64,000 nt of DNA, taken from Congregibacter litoralis KT71 (GTDB lineage Bacteria > Pseudomonadota > Gammaproteobacteria > Pseudomonadales > Halieaceae). The stretch spans positions 3,174,928 to 3,238,927 of the forward strand of contig NZ_CM002299.1 in NCBI RefSeq assembly GCF_000153125.2, in the 5' to 3' direction. Each line of letters begins with the position of its first letter. Position 1 is the stretch's first letter. Below are positions 46,855-56,294 of this stretch, one piece after another. A model generated the notes under the pieces. That model was not told the DNA's origin, searched no databases, and was given only the letters and a program-made list of their open reading frames with translations. Made by a program: the position numbers and the translations under genes.

Positions 46855-47520
46855 GTGATCCGCGCTATTCTGATCCTGCTGCTGAGTGCAGGCTCCCTCG
46901 TCCACGCTCAGGAATCCCGCTACATCAGTGATGAAGTGTTCGTCGTCCTGCACGCAGGGCCCGGCTCCAATTACCGCTGGCTGGGCAAACTCATTCCGGG
47001 CACGGAGCTCACGGAGAAACGCCGTTCCACCGACGGGAACTGGGCCGAGGTAGCCACGGCCCGGGGTACGGAAGGCTGGGTACAGGCGGAATACCTGTCT
47101 ACGGAACCCCCCGCGCAGGTGCGCCTGCCCGCCGTGGTGCGGCAGCTCGAAGAGGCCCAGCAGGAATCCGCTGAACTTCGCAGCAGCCTGGCTGAGCTTC
47201 GAACGGAGCAGAGTGCCGTGAGCGCCCAACTGGCAAAGAGTAATGCCGAGCTTCAGCAGGTCAGCGAGGAGCTGGCACAGCTTCGTCAGATTTCCGGAAG
47301 CGCTGTGGAAACCGCAGAAAACAACCGTCGTCTCGTGGAAGAGTCAGCCACCATGCGCACCACCCTGGACACCCTGGAAGCCGACAATCAGCGTCTCCAG
47401 GATCGCGTGCGCAGCAGTGCTTTTATGGACGGTGCTTTCGCGGTGCTCCTGGGCGTCATCATCACCCTGGTTGTACCCCGCTTGTGGCCCAAACGAAAAA
47501 GCAGTTCCAGCTGGGCGTAA
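46855..47520 (+). CDS. SH3-domain protein, TIGR04211/YgiM type
   Basis: 221 residues, GTG start at 46855 behind AAGGA. A signal peptide (1-19, before QESRY), a bacterial SH3 domain (residues about 20-85: ISDEVFVVLHAGPGSNYRWLGKLIPGTELTEKRR...GTEGWVQAEYLS), a coiled-coil (about 95-180), and a C-terminal membrane helix (near 195-212) with a basic end. This order is that of the YgiM family, placing the SH3 domain in the periplasm. Function is unknown; SH3 domains often bind peptidoglycan or protein. Confidence 0.87.
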   Translation: MIRAILILLLSAGSLVHAQESRYISDEVFVVLHAGPGSNYRWLGKLIPGTELTEKRRSTDGNWAEVATARGTEGWVQAEYLSTEPPAQVRLPAVVRQLEEAQQESAELRSSLAELRTEQSAVSAQLAKSNAELQQVSEELAQLRQISGSAVETAENNRRLVEESATMRTTLDTLEADNQRLQDRVRSSAFMDGAFAVLLGVIITLVVPRLWPKRKSSSSWA

Positions 47521-47554
47521 AATCGCCTTTGCCCCCGTTGACCAAGGAGAATCC

Positions 47555-48157
47555 ATGATCGTATTGCCCCGTTTTTTCCACCGCGCCCTTGCAGGGATGT
47601 TCTTGAGCGTGGTCGCCGCTGCCACGTTGGCGCAGTCGTCCTCGGAAACGCCCCTGCCCAACCCCCAGGTGGTGATCACTACCAACGTTGGCACCATCAC
47701 CGTGCGTCTGTTTCGTGATAAAGCGCCTTTGACCGTGGAGAACTTTCTCAGCTACGTCGAAGACGGTTTTTACGACGGTACGATTTTCCATCGCGTGATT
47801 CCCAACTTCATGATTCAGGGCGGCGGCCTCACGCCGGACATGGTGGAAAAACCCGTGGGTGACCCCGTAGTCAATGAATCCAAAAACCGTCTGCATAACG
47901 TCCGGGGCACGCTGGCTATGGCGCGCACTTCGGATCCGGACTCTGCGACGGCTCAGTTTTTTATCAACCAGCGCACGAACCTGCGTCTGGACTGGCAGCC
48001 CGGTGCACCCGGATACACGGTGTTCGGAGAAGTTGTCGATGGCATGACGACCGTCGATTACATCAGCACCTCCCCCGTGCAGGCCATCGGGCCCCACGGC
48101 AATGTCCCCATCGAGCCCATCATCATCACCAAAATCGAGCGTAAGAGCCTCCTGTGA
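47555..48157 (+). CDS. Periplasmic cyclophilin-type peptidyl-prolyl isomerase
   Basis: 200 residues from the ATG at 47555, behind AAGGAG. A signal peptide (about 1-27, ending near TLAQ). The cyclophilin core has FHRVIPNFMIQGGG, ARTSDPDSATAQFFIN and GYTVFGEVVDGM. It catalyses cis-trans isomerisation of prolyl bonds in exported proteins, resembling E. coli PpiA. Its stop overlaps the GTG of pdxJ. Confidence 0.92.
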   Translation: MIVLPRFFHRALAGMFLSVVAAATLAQSSSETPLPNPQVVITTNVGTITVRLFRDKAPLTVENFLSYVEDGFYDGTIFHRVIPNFMIQGGGLTPDMVEKPVGDPVVNESKNRLHNVRGTLAMARTSDPDSATAQFFINQRTNLRLDWQPGAPGYTVFGEVVDGMTTVDYISTSPVQAIGPHGNVPIEPIIITKIERKSLL

Positions 48158-48918
48158 TCGCTCTTTCGGTTAACCTCAACAAGGTGGCCCTGATCAGGAA
48201 CTCCCGGGACACGTCCATACCCGACGTTCCTGAGCACGCTACCCTGTGCATCGACGCCGGTGCCGATAGCATTACCGTGCACCCGCGCCCCGACCAGCGA
48301 CATATCCGCGCCGACGACTGCCGGCAACTCGCCGCCATGCTCACCGTTGAATTCAATATCGAGGGCAATCCCTTTGCGGGATCCCGGGCCAGCGACCGCA
48401 AGGGTGTCAGTGATTACCCGGGATTTATGGAGTTGATTCGCGAGCTACGCCCCGCCCAGTGCACCCTGGTACCCGACGGCGATGCGCAGCTGACCTCCGA
48501 CCACGGTTTTGACCTCCACGCCCAGGCGGATGACCTAGAGCCGGTGCTCGCTGAGCTGCGCGCCCTGGGGGTGCGAAGCAGCCTGTTTATGGACCCGGTG
48601 CCCGGGCAGATGGCCATCGCGGCGAGCATAGGTGCCGACCGAATAGAGCTGTACACCGAGTCCTTTGCGGAAGCCGTGAGCTGCGGACGGGGTGTGCAGG
48701 AATGCTTTGAGCGCTTTCGAAAAACCGCGGACGCAGCCCTGGAGGCAGGTCTTGGCGTCAATGCGGGGCATGATCTCAACCTGCAGAATCTGCCTGTTTT
48801 CCGCAAGCTCCCGGGTCTCATGGAAGTATCCATCGGTCACGCGCTCACGGTGGACGCCCTGCGCATGGGAATGCCCGCCGCCGTCAAGGCGTACCGGGAG
48901 GCACTCGCGGGTTCGTGA
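48154..48918 (+). CDS. pdxJ: Pyridoxine 5'-phosphate synthase
   Basis: 254 residues, TIM barrel. SVNLNKVALIRNSRD at the start and DAGADSITVHPRPDQRHI, FNIEGNP, CTLVPDG, SLFMDPV, IELYTE, GVNAGHDLNLQNL, EVSIGHALTVDALRMG are all family motifs. It condenses 1-deoxyxylulose-5-P with amino-acetone phosphate to make pyridoxine 5'-phosphate. GTG start at 48154. Overlaps the cyclophilin and rluA genes by 4 bases each, so three genes are coupled. Confidence 0.97.
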   Translation: MIALSVNLNKVALIRNSRDTSIPDVPEHATLCIDAGADSITVHPRPDQRHIRADDCRQLAAMLTVEFNIEGNPFAGSRASDRKGVSDYPGFMELIRELRPAQCTLVPDGDAQLTSDHGFDLHAQADDLEPVLAELRALGVRSSLFMDPVPGQMAIAASIGADRIELYTESFAEAVSCGRGVQECFERFRKTADAALEAGLGVNAGHDLNLQNLPVFRKLPGLMEVSIGHALTVDALRMGMPAAVKAYREALAGS

Positions 48919-49616
48919 ACACGCCCCCTGCCCCCGAGGAGACGTCCGGGGATTCCCAGGAGCTACCTCCCTACATCGTTCCTCACAGCCCGGAGCCCGT
49001 CAGAGTCATTTATGTTGACGAGTCGCTCCTGCTGATTCGCAAGCCGGATCTGCTCCTGTCGGTGCCGGGTCGGCACCCCCTGAACCGCGACTGCATGATT
49101 ACCCGGCTGCAGGAACACTACCCCGATGCCCTGGTGGTTCATCGACTGGACCTTGATACCTCGGGGATCATGATGGTCGCCCGTGGAAAGACCACCCAGG
49201 GCGCGCTGTCGCGGCTGTTTCAGGAGCGCGCAGTGGATAAGCGCTACCGGGCCTGGGTGGCAGGCTCCGTGTCCGATGATGAAGGAAAGATCGAGCTGCC
49301 CATCGCGAGAGACTGGGAAAACAGGCCTCTGCAGAAAATCTGCGCCGAGACTGGGAAGAAGTCCCTGACCTATTTCAAGGTCCTTGACCGACAAAACGGC
49401 AACAGCCTCCTGGAGCTACAGCCGGCTACGGGACGCACCCACCAGCTACGCATCCACTGTCGGGAAATGGGCCACCCCATTCTGGGTTGCGACATGTACG
49501 CGCCCCCCGCCGTTCTCGGAGCTGCCCCACGCCTGATGCTCCACGCCACGCGCATTGCCTTCCCCCATCCCGTCAGCGGACGAAAGCTCGTGGGACACTG
49601 CCCGGCGCCGTTTTAA
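48915..49616 (+). CDS. rluA: Pseudouridine synthase RluA
   Basis: 233 residues, GTG at 48915. Catalytic HRLDLDTSGIMM (residues about 77-88), GRTHQLRIHCREMGHPILG, and APRLMLHATRIAFPHPVSG. There is no S4 domain and the length fits E. coli RluA (219 residues), which modifies 23S rRNA U746 and some tRNAs. An extra N-terminal part of about 25 residues is acidic and proline-rich. It is convergent with sseA. Confidence 0.92.
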   Translation: MNTPPAPEETSGDSQELPPYIVPHSPEPVRVIYVDESLLLIRKPDLLLSVPGRHPLNRDCMITRLQEHYPDALVVHRLDLDTSGIMMVARGKTTQGALSRLFQERAVDKRYRAWVAGSVSDDEGKIELPIARDWENRPLQKICAETGKKSLTYFKVLDRQNGNSLLELQPATGRTHQLRIHCREMGHPILGCDMYAPPAVLGAAPRLMLHATRIAFPHPVSGRKLVGHCPAPF

Positions 49617-49645
49617 ACCCTGGCGACCAAAGGCCGCACGCAAAG

Positions 49646-50443
49646 CTAGAGATAGCTGCACCAGTCACTCCAGCTTCCGCCATAAAGCCACACATCATCG
49701 CGGCCAAGGAGTGCGAGAGAAAGGACATTGACGCAGGCAGACACCCCGGAGCCGCAATACACCACCAGGGGGGAGGCATCGAGGGTCTCTCCCCAGAGCT
49801 TACGCAGGGCCTCTGCCTCCAGAAAAGCCCCATCCTCGTTGCTGAAACTCTGCCACGGCAGATTGATGGCGCCGGGAATATGCCCGGCAACGGGATCAAT
49901 GGGCTCGTGCTCGCCGCAATAGCGTTGCGCCTCCCTGGCATCCACGACCGCTGCCGCCTGCGCCTGCAACTCCGCCAGCTGCCTGCGGTCGCAGCAGCCG
50001 GGCCAGGCGTTAGGTACGGTTGGGGCAACGACGGTGTTCCCCGGTGCAGCAGCGGTAGCGGGGTCTTCTCCGCGGGCGAGCCAGGCACTGTACCCGCCGC
50101 TCAGGAACCGCGGTTCCCGGTACCCCAGGGCTCGCATCATCCACCAGCACCGCGCTGCAAAAACAAAGCGGGAATCATCGTACAAAAGCACATCCGTGGC
50201 GTGATCAATGCCAAGCTCTGCCAGGGTCTGGGCAAATACCCGGGGGGCTGGCAGTGGATGCCGGCCGCCATGTTCCTGTACCGGTGCAGACATGTCCCGG
50301 GCGAGATCCAGATACTGCGCCCCGGGAATGTGTCCGGCCTCGTAATCCCGACGACCGGCGGCGGGGTCGTTCAGCGCAAACCGGCAGTCCAAAACCACAC
50401 CCTCAAAATCTGCGACCGCGGCCGCCGTAAGAAATCCTGTCAT
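49646..50443 (-). CDS. sseA: 3-mercaptopyruvate/thiosulfate sulfurtransferase
   Basis: 265 residues with two rhodanese domains. The first (residues about 5-125) is catalytically inactive in the family; the second carries the active cysteine in VVYCGSGVSAC, a CGSGV[TS]A loop typical of SseA-type 3-mercaptopyruvate sulfurtransferases. The linker SWSDWCSYL at the C-terminus (W and Y) is typical. The cytosolic enzyme moves sulfane sulfur to thiols or cyanide. Starts with ATG at 50443; divergent from the DUF2244 gene. Confidence 0.9.
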   Translation of the reverse strand: MTGFLTAAAVADFEGVVLDCRFALNDPAAGRRDYEAGHIPGAQYLDLARDMSAPVQEHGGRHPLPAPRVFAQTLAELGIDHATDVLLYDDSRFVFAARCWWMMRALGYREPRFLSGGYSAWLARGEDPATAAAPGNTVVAPTVPNAWPGCCDRRQLAELQAQAAAVVDAREAQRYCGEHEPIDPVAGHIPGAINLPWQSFSNEDGAFLEAEALRKLWGETLDASPLVVYCGSGVSACVNVLSLALLGRDDVWLYGGSWSDWCSYL

Positions 50444-50585
50444 CGCCTTGCTCTCCCTGACCAGATGTCACCCAGGCCTCCATCACAGCACCGGGTGCCT
50501 GTGTGCGCCCTTAAAGGTGCACTATACTTTGGCACAATACCCGGGCCCATCAGGCCAGGGCCGCAGCATAGAAGGATTAACCTCA

Positions 50586-51089
50586 GTGGTCAGCAGCAGC
50601 CGCAGCGATGCTTCGCTGGTAATCATTGCAAAACCCAATCATTCCTCCAGCTGGCGCACTAACAAGCTCGCGCTGCTGGCGGTCTCCGTGCCGTCCCTGG
50701 GCGCGGCCATTGGTTTTACCGCCCTGGGTGCCTGGCCTGTTCTGCCCTTTGCCGGCGCAGAGCTCCTCGCCCTCGCAGGGGCGCTCTATTACGTCAACTG
50801 GAAGCTTGAATACCGCCACGTCATCACCCTGGATGACAGCGTGGTGTCCATCGACAAGGGCCATTACGCACCCAAGCGGCGGTGGCGCTTCAAACGAGAT
50901 CAGGTCGCTCTGGCAATTACTCCCGAAAAACATCCCTGGGAGGGGCCCGGTCTGTCGGTTCATGGCAATGAGGAAACGGTCAGGGTGGGTGAATTTCTCA
51001 ACCGCGATGATTGCCTGTCACTCATGGCGCTGCTGCGCAAAGAGCTTCTCGTGAGAACCCACAGCCCCATGAGCCGCATCAAGCTGTAA
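50586..51089 (+). CDS. DUF2244 membrane protein
   Basis: 167 residues from a GTG at 50586, behind AAGGAT. Two hydrophobic segments (about 26-65), then a soluble C-terminal domain with WKLEYRHVITLDDSVVSIDKGH and GNEETVRVGEFLNRDDCLSLMALLRKEL, characteristic of DUF2244. Longer upstream frames exist but their start lies inside the sseA promoter region. Function unknown; relatives often sit near respiratory genes. Faces the enoyl-CoA hydratase gene across an 86-base gap. Confidence 0.85.
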   Translation: MVSSSRSDASLVIIAKPNHSSSWRTNKLALLAVSVPSLGAAIGFTALGAWPVLPFAGAELLALAGALYYVNWKLEYRHVITLDDSVVSIDKGHYAPKRRWRFKRDQVALAITPEKHPWEGPGLSVHGNEETVRVGEFLNRDDCLSLMALLRKELLVRTHSPMSRIKL

Positions 51090-51124
51090 CAGCCCTCACA
51101 TAGCGTAAGTCAGCGCCCATTATT

Positions 51125-51157
51125 CAGGCTTGAGCAAGTAGCTTGCAGGCTTGAGCA
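51125..51157. repeat. 12-bp direct repeat in a convergent gap
   Basis: CAGGCTTGAGCA occurs at 51125-51136 and again at 51146-51157, 21 bases apart, between two convergent genes. No hairpin or T-run is present. Confidence 0.6.
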
Positions 51158-51175
51158 TTCAACGCAGGCCCGCGA

Positions 51176-51949
51176 TTAAATGGATTCAAAGTCGCCGTGA
51201 CGTCCCAGACCACGGCTGAACCGCACGGCACCGCGGCGCGTCTCACCGCTGTTTACCACGGCTGCGCCGCCGGCAAATTCCCGGGACAGGGCATCCTCCT
51301 CGCTGAGAGACCACTGGGCCTGGGCGCTCGCCCGGTCAGCACGCATGCAGGCCTGGGGAAAGGCAGTGAGTTCTTCCGCCAGCGCCAGAGCAGACGCCAG
51401 GGCCGCGCCAGGCGCTGAGACCCGGTTCACCAACCCTATGTCCAGCGCTTCCTGAGCACCCACGGGTCGCCCCGTGAGAATCATGTCCATGGCCCGGGAC
51501 TCACCGATGAGCCGGGGCAGGCGTACGGTGCCTCCATCAACAAGGGGCACGCCCCAGCGCCGGCAGAACACTCCCAGCACCGCTTCGGGGTCCGCTACCC
51601 GCAAATCACACCACAGGGCAAGCTCCAATCCACCGGCCACGGCGTGCCCCTCCACCGCGGCAATCACCGGCTTACTCAGCTGCAGCCGGGACGGACCCAT
51701 GGGACCATCGCCCGCTGCATCCATGGCGTTCATGTTTTCACCGCTGGCGACGGCCTTGAGATCCGCACCCGCGCAAAAAGTGCCGCCTTCGCCACAGAGC
51801 ACCGCGACGTCCAGGGCGTCATCACGCTCAAATTCCTTGAAGGCCTCCGCCAGCAATCCTGCCGTTGGTCCATCAACGGCATTGCGGCTATGGGGCCGGT
51901 TGATCGCGACCTTCAGCACTCGTCCCCGGCGCTCCACTAACACGGTCAT
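51176..51949 (-). CDS. Enoyl-CoA hydratase/isomerase family protein
   Basis: 257 residues from the ATG at 51949, behind CAGGAGAAA. The crotonase oxyanion-hole elements are GGTFCAGADLK and GHAVAGGLELAL; RRWGVPLVDGGTVRLPRLIG is a family signature. The substrate, an acyl-CoA, cannot be told from sequence; the catalytic glutamates of typical hydratases are not both obvious, so the reaction could differ. Divergent from rimO. Confidence 0.85.
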   Translation of the reverse strand: MTVLVERRGRVLKVAINRPHSRNAVDGPTAGLLAEAFKEFERDDALDVAVLCGEGGTFCAGADLKAVASGENMNAMDAAGDGPMGPSRLQLSKPVIAAVEGHAVAGGLELALWCDLRVADPEAVLGVFCRRWGVPLVDGGTVRLPRLIGESRAMDMILTGRPVGAQEALDIGLVNRVSAPGAALASALALAEELTAFPQACMRADRASAQAQWSLSEEDALSREFAGGAAVVNSGETRRGAVRFSRGLGRHGDFESI

Positions 51950-52041
51950 CGTCTTTTCTCCTGCTGAGTTAGCGCCAGGGACACTCCTTTGCGCACGGTG
52001 GACCATGCTACCCTTCGCGCTTTTATCAATCGACCCAAACT

Positions 52042-53442
52042 ATGACTTCTGAATCTGGCAACATCCCGGGGATCCGCGCGGGCACTGGCGACAGTAACAG
52101 CCAAAAAAGTCGCTCGGATAAGGACGGCAAGGACAGCAATGTCGGCTTTGTCAGTCTCGGCTGCCCGAAGGCTCTGGTGGATTCGGAGCGGATCCTGTCG
52201 CAGCTGAAACTGGATGGCTACAACATTGTGGGCAGCTATACCGATGCGGAGCTCGTGGTGGTCAACACCTGCGGCTTCATCGATAGCGCCAAGGAAGAGT
52301 CTCTGGCAGCCATTGGCGAAGCCATTGCCGAGAATGGACGGGTGATTGTGACCGGCTGCATGGGTAAGGGAGCCGATGCGGAGCGCATCCGCGCAGAGCA
52401 TCCCAAAGTGCTTTCCGTGACCGGGCCCGCTGCCTATGAGGAAGTGGTGTCAGCGGTGCACGACTATGTTCCTGCACCTCCCCCCAAAGACGCCTTTACG
52501 GACCTGATCCCCGCGTCCACCGTGCGCCTCACACCGCGCCACTACGCTTACCTTAAAATTTCCGAGGGCTGCAATCATCGCTGCAGCTTTTGCATCATTC
52601 CCTCCATGCGCGGCGATCTGGTGAGCCGTCCTATCGGCGATGTCATGGACGAAGCGGAAGCGCTGGTTCGCTCCGGCGTACGCGAGCTCCTTGTCATCTC
52701 CCAGGACACCAGCGCCTATGGCGTGGATCTGAAATACCGCACGGGATTCTGGCAGGGCCGCCCCCTGTCCACCCGTATGGAAAGCCTGTGTAAGGCCCTG
52801 GGTGAACTGGGCGTCTGGGTACGGCTGCACTATGTCTACCCCTACCCCCACGTGGACAAGATTATTCCCCTCATGGCGGAAGGCAAAATTCTGCCCTATC
52901 TGGATATCCCGTTTCAGCACGCCAGTCACGCTGTGCTCAAGCGCATGCGTCGTCCGGCGGCCACGGAAAAAGTACTCCATCGCATTCACAACTGGCGTAG
53001 CCAATGCCCTGACATCACCCTGCGCAGCACCTTTATCGTAGGTTTCCCCGGTGAGACAGACGCAGAATTTGAAGAGTTACTGGACTTTCTCGACGAGGCC
53101 CAGCTGGACCGCGTGGGATGCTTCAAGTATTCCCCGGTCACCGGAGCCGCGGCAAACGAGCTCGCCGATCACGTGCCCGAAGCGCTCAAAGAGGAGCGCT
53201 ACGAGCGGTTCATGCTTCGACAGCAGGCCATCAGTGCGAGGCGCCTTCAGGAGAAGGTCGGACGGGAGATTGAGGTCCTTATCGACAACGTGGACGCCGA
53301 CGGTGCCGTCGGTCGCTCCAGTGCCGATGCGCCGGAAATCGACGGGCGGGTGCATATTCCCGGCGCATCGGATCTCACACCCGGCGACTGGGTCCGGGGC
53401 ACGGTCTCCCATGCCGATGAATACGATCTCTGGATTGACTAG
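52042..53442 (+). CDS. rimO: Ribosomal protein S12 methylthiotransferase RimO
   Basis: 466 residues, radical SAM. N-terminal UPF0004 domain with cysteines ([27 protein letters not shown]), the radical SAM cluster C177-x3-C181-x2-C184 in [18 protein letters not shown], and a C-terminal TRAM domain. It methylthiolates an Asp of ribosomal protein S12. The N-terminal 25 residues are an unusual Ser/Gly/Lys extension. Followed by rsmE after 5 bases, so translation-related genes are coupled. Confidence 0.96.
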   Translation: MTSESGNIPGIRAGTGDSNSQKSRSDKDGKDSNVGFVSLGCPKALVDSERILSQLKLDGYNIVGSYTDAELVVVNTCGFIDSAKEESLAAIGEAIAENGRVIVTGCMGKGADAERIRAEHPKVLSVTGPAAYEEVVSAVHDYVPAPPPKDAFTDLIPASTVRLTPRHYAYLKISEGCNHRCSFCIIPSMRGDLVSRPIGDVMDEAEALVRSGVRELLVISQDTSAYGVDLKYRTGFWQGRPLSTRMESLCKALGELGVWVRLHYVYPYPHVDKIIPLMAEGKILPYLDIPFQHASHAVLKRMRRPAATEKVLHRIHNWRSQCPDITLRSTFIVGFPGETDAEFEELLDFLDEAQLDRVGCFKYSPVTGAAANELADHVPEALKEERYERFMLRQQAISARRLQEKVGREIEVLIDNVDADGAVGRSSADAPEIDGRVHIPGASDLTPGDWVRGTVSHADEYDLWID

Positions 53443-53447
53443 GCACT

Positions 53448-54182
53448 GTGAACCTGCTGATCGTTGAAGCAGAGGAACTGGGAGCCAACAATGAGTTAGA
53501 GCTCCGGGGCCGCCGCCTGCTGCACCTCAATACGGTGCTCAAGGTGCAGGCCGGCGATAATGTTCGGGTAGGACAGTTAAACGGCAGCATCGGTACGGGC
53601 ACCGTGCGCAGCATAGGGGAGGATCTTGCCGTCATTGATGTATCCCTGGATCAGCCGGCCCCGGCACCTCTCGCGCTTACCGTCGTCATGGCGTTACCGC
53701 GTCCGAAGATGCTCCGACGCATTCTCCGAGGCATGGCGGAAACCGGTATCAAAGAGATACATCTCATCAACAGCTTTCGCGTGGAAAAAAGCTATTGGCA
53801 GAGCCCCCTGCTTCAGGCACCGGCGCTGCGGGAGGCGCTGCTCTCGGGTCTGGAGCAGGCCATGGATACCGTCATGCCCACGGTTCACCTGCACCGGCGG
53901 TTTCGTCCCTTTGCCGAAGACAGTCTCCCGGCCCTTTGCGATGGCTGCGACGCACTCCTGGGGGATCTTGGCGCGGCGGAGGACTACCCCGCCTCCCCCT
54001 CATCACCCAGCCTGCTGGCCCTGGGCCCCGAGGGCGGATTTATACCTTTTGAACAGGAACTCATTATCAACGCCGGAGCGCGACCCGTGTCCCTGGGTCC
54101 TCGCATGCTGCGCTTAGAAACCGCGCTCCACTGTGCCGTGGGACGACACCTGGGGGGGCATGGCGACCCACGGTCCCGATAA
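53448..54182 (+). CDS. rsmE: 16S rRNA m3U1498 methyltransferase RsmE
   Basis: 244 residues, GTG at 53448. N-terminal PUA-like part (RLLHLNTVLKVQAGDNVRVGQLNG), then the SPOUT fold: VVMALPRPKMLRRILRGMAETGIKEIHLINS, LALGPEGGFIPFEQELI with the trefoil-knot SAM site, and VSLGPRMLRLETALHCAVGRHLG. It methylates U1498 in the 30S subunit. Same strand as rimO. Confidence 0.94.
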   Translation: MNLLIVEAEELGANNELELRGRRLLHLNTVLKVQAGDNVRVGQLNGSIGTGTVRSIGEDLAVIDVSLDQPAPAPLALTVVMALPRPKMLRRILRGMAETGIKEIHLINSFRVEKSYWQSPLLQAPALREALLSGLEQAMDTVMPTVHLHRRFRPFAEDSLPALCDGCDALLGDLGAAEDYPASPSSPSLLALGPEGGFIPFEQELIINAGARPVSLGPRMLRLETALHCAVGRHLGGHGDPRSR

Positions 54183-54210
54183 ATGATCGGTTCGGCCATC
54201 GTGCCACTTC

Positions 54211-54224
54211 TTGACAGGGATCAA
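54211..54224 (+). promoter_or_regulatory. Possible FNR/Anr box
   Basis: TTGACAGGGATCAA matches the FNR/Anr consensus TTGAT-N4-ATCAA at nine of the ten fixed positions. It lies 140 bases before the CBS-protein ATG. A promoter -35 in TTGACA has no good -10 at the usual distance, so its role is open. Confidence 0.4.
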
Positions 54225-54363
54225 TGTCGAAGCGCCTGCTATTTCCTAATTTGGGCTTGAGGGGTTTGCGTCTTTACTCGGTGCCGGCTCCGATCTTCTG
54301 TGATTCGACAGCCGCCGGCTCACTTTTAGAGCGACGGTAGCCGTCAGGGAGCGAGGAAGGAAT

Positions 54364-54807
54364 ATGTTAAGTGTTGCAGAAATTATGACCCCTCAGCCCT
54401 ATACGCTGGGACCCGATGACAGCCTCCTGGATGCAGCATCGCTTATGCGAGAGCACCACATCAGGCACGTACCCATCGTGGCCAACGATGGCAACGTCAT
54501 CGGGGTGGTTTCTCATCGTGATGTGCTCGCGGCCAGTGATTCCCGGCTGGTGCATCAAGACTTGCAAAGCAGTGCCAAGGAAAATTACGTCGCTCTGTCT
54601 GCGGTCATGACGTCGCCGGTGCAAACCGTTACGGAAGATGCGGAACTCCGGGCGGTTGCGGGGTATCTGCGCAAACAGCGCCTGGGCTGTATGCCCGTCA
54701 CCCGTGATGGGGCCCTCGTGGGCATCATCAGCGATTCAGACTTCCTCGAGGTCGCCATCGCTCTCATGGAGCAACTGGAGATGGCGGAACCCGAAGAAGA
54801 GTTCTAG
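54364..54807 (+). CDS. CBS-domain protein
   Basis: 147 residues, two CBS domains (about 5-60 and 80-140): LSVAEIMTPQPYTLGPDDSLLDAASLMREHHIRHVPIV and AVMTSPVQTVTEDAELRAVAGYLRKQRLGCMPV. No other domain. CBS pairs usually bind adenosine ligands such as AMP or ATP and sense energy status. AGGAAGGA precedes the ATG. A possible FNR-type box lies 140 bases upstream, hinting at oxygen control (inference). Convergent with msrA, 10 bases apart. Confidence 0.9.
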   Translation: MLSVAEIMTPQPYTLGPDDSLLDAASLMREHHIRHVPIVANDGNVIGVVSHRDVLAASDSRLVHQDLQSSAKENYVALSAVMTSPVQTVTEDAELRAVAGYLRKQRLGCMPVTRDGALVGIISDSDFLEVAIALMEQLEMAEPEEEF

Positions 54808-54817
54808 GGCCCGGACG

Positions 54818-55474
54818 TCAGGCGACGTCCAGTCCGATGGGGCAGCTGACCCCCGTTCCACCCAGTCCACAATAGCCGCCGGGATTTTTGCTCAGGTACT
54901 GCTGGTGGTAGTCCTCGGCATAATAGAAGGGCCCGGCCATCTCCACTTCCGTGGTGATATCCCCATAACCCGCAGTCTTCAACTGCTCCTGAAAGGTCTT
55001 CAGGCTGTCTCGCGCAACGCCGAGCTGCGCCGTGTCCGAGGCGTATATCGCGGAGCGGTACTGGGTGCCCAGATCATTACCCTGGCGCATGCCCTGCGTG
55101 GGATCATGCCCCTCCCAGAACTGTCGCAGGAGTTCATCAAGACTGACGCGCTCGGGGTCGAACACCACTAACACAGCTTCCGTATGCCCCGTCCGTCCCG
55201 AGCACACCTCCTCGTAGCTGGGGTTGGCGGTGTGCCCGCCGGCGTAGCCCGCCGCCGTGGTATACACGCCATCCAACTGCCAGAAAATCCGCTCCACGCC
55301 CCAAAAACAGCCCATGCCGAAAACCACCTGCTCCAGGTGCTCGGGAAAGGGACCACGCAGAGGCGCGTCGAGAACATGATGACGCTCTGCCACGGCCATG
55401 GGTGTGTCCCGCCCGGGCAGCGCACTGTCTGCGGTGGGAAGGGCGTGCTTCTTGCGCAATTCAAACAACTTCAC
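54818..55474 (-). CDS. msrA: Peptide methionine-(S)-S-oxide reductase MsrA
   Basis: 218 residues. Active site [12 protein letters not shown] (catalytic Cys near residue 55), [26 protein letters not shown], and [26 protein letters not shown] with the recycling cysteines. It reduces oxidised methionine in proteins. The start is GTG at 55474 behind GGAG. It sits among stress and envelope genes. Confidence 0.96.
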   Translation of the reverse strand: MKLFELRKKHALPTADSALPGRDTPMAVAERHHVLDAPLRGPFPEHLEQVVFGMGCFWGVERIFWQLDGVYTTAAGYAGGHTANPSYEEVCSGRTGHTEAVLVVFDPERVSLDELLRQFWEGHDPTQGMRQGNDLGTQYRSAIYASDTAQLGVARDSLKTFQEQLKTAGYGDITTEVEMAGPFYYAEDYHQQYLSKNPGGYCGLGGTGVSCPIGLDVA

Positions 55475-55585
55475 GACTGATCTCCATGCTTGTTCTGAAC
55501 AGCCCCGGCAAAGTGGCTATCACTTCGCTTGGAGCCCTGTCTCCAAGGGTATACCATTCTCGCATCATGTCGGTTCACTTCCACG

Positions 55586-56272
55586 ATGCCCCGCACACCC
55601 GCTAAGCAGGCCAAGACCCGCGACGTGCAGGCGTTCTTGCAGCGGGCGCGAAACGTGCAGCGCTTCAGCGCGGGGCAATCGAGACTCATATTCGCCATCG
55701 ATGCCACGGCAAGCCGCCAGGCCACCTGGGATCTCGCCTGTGATTTACAGGCGAATATGTTTCAGGCCACCAAAGATTTAGCCTCCCTGTCCATTCAGCT
55801 GGCGTACTATCGCGGCATCGGCGAACTGCAACTCGAGTCCTGGCAGAGCGACACCGCCGCCCTGGCGCAGCGCATGAGTCGCGTACAATGCGCCGCGGGC
55901 CGCACCCAGATCGGACCACTTCTGCGCGCCGCTTTGAAGCAGCAGTCCCGCGCAAAAGCGGAGGCCCTGGTGTTCATTGGCGACGCCGTGGAGGAGAATA
56001 CCGCCATCCTCCAGGATCTCGCGGGCCAGTGTCGCCTCCAATCCCTGCCGCTGTTTATTTTTCAGGAAGGCTACGACCCGACAGTAAAGCACTGCTTCCA
56101 GACCATGGCGCGCTTAAGTGGCGGCGCCTACGAGCATTTCGATCAGAGCAGCGCCAGACGATTGCAAGAGCTCCTGGGCGCTGTGGCCCGCTATGCGGCC
56201 GGGGGACGAAAGGCGCTGGAAAACAATCCCACCGCGGAATCCCGGCGCCTTCTTGAGCAACTGAAACGCTAG
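55586..56272 (+). CDS. VWA-domain protein
   Basis: 228 residues from the ATG at 55586 (an earlier in-frame ATG at 55529 lies in a poor region). The von Willebrand factor A fold is shown by [16 protein letters not shown] (metal site D-x-T-x-S, a slight variant of DxSxS) and [30 protein letters not shown] and a GGAYEHF stretch follow. The N-terminus is basic. No signal peptide, so probably cytosolic. VWA proteins often act with AAA+ ATPases or chaperones; none is adjacent, but the next gene encodes a J-domain protein. Confidence 0.75.
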   Translation: MPRTPAKQAKTRDVQAFLQRARNVQRFSAGQSRLIFAIDATASRQATWDLACDLQANMFQATKDLASLSIQLAYYRGIGELQLESWQSDTAALAQRMSRVQCAAGRTQIGPLLRAALKQQSRAKAEALVFIGDAVEENTAILQDLAGQCRLQSLPLFIFQEGYDPTVKHCFQTMARLSGGAYEHFDQSSARRLQELLGAVARYAAGGRKALENNPTAESRRLLEQLKR

Positions 56273-56294
56273 TTTCCCTAATAATGAGAGTGCT

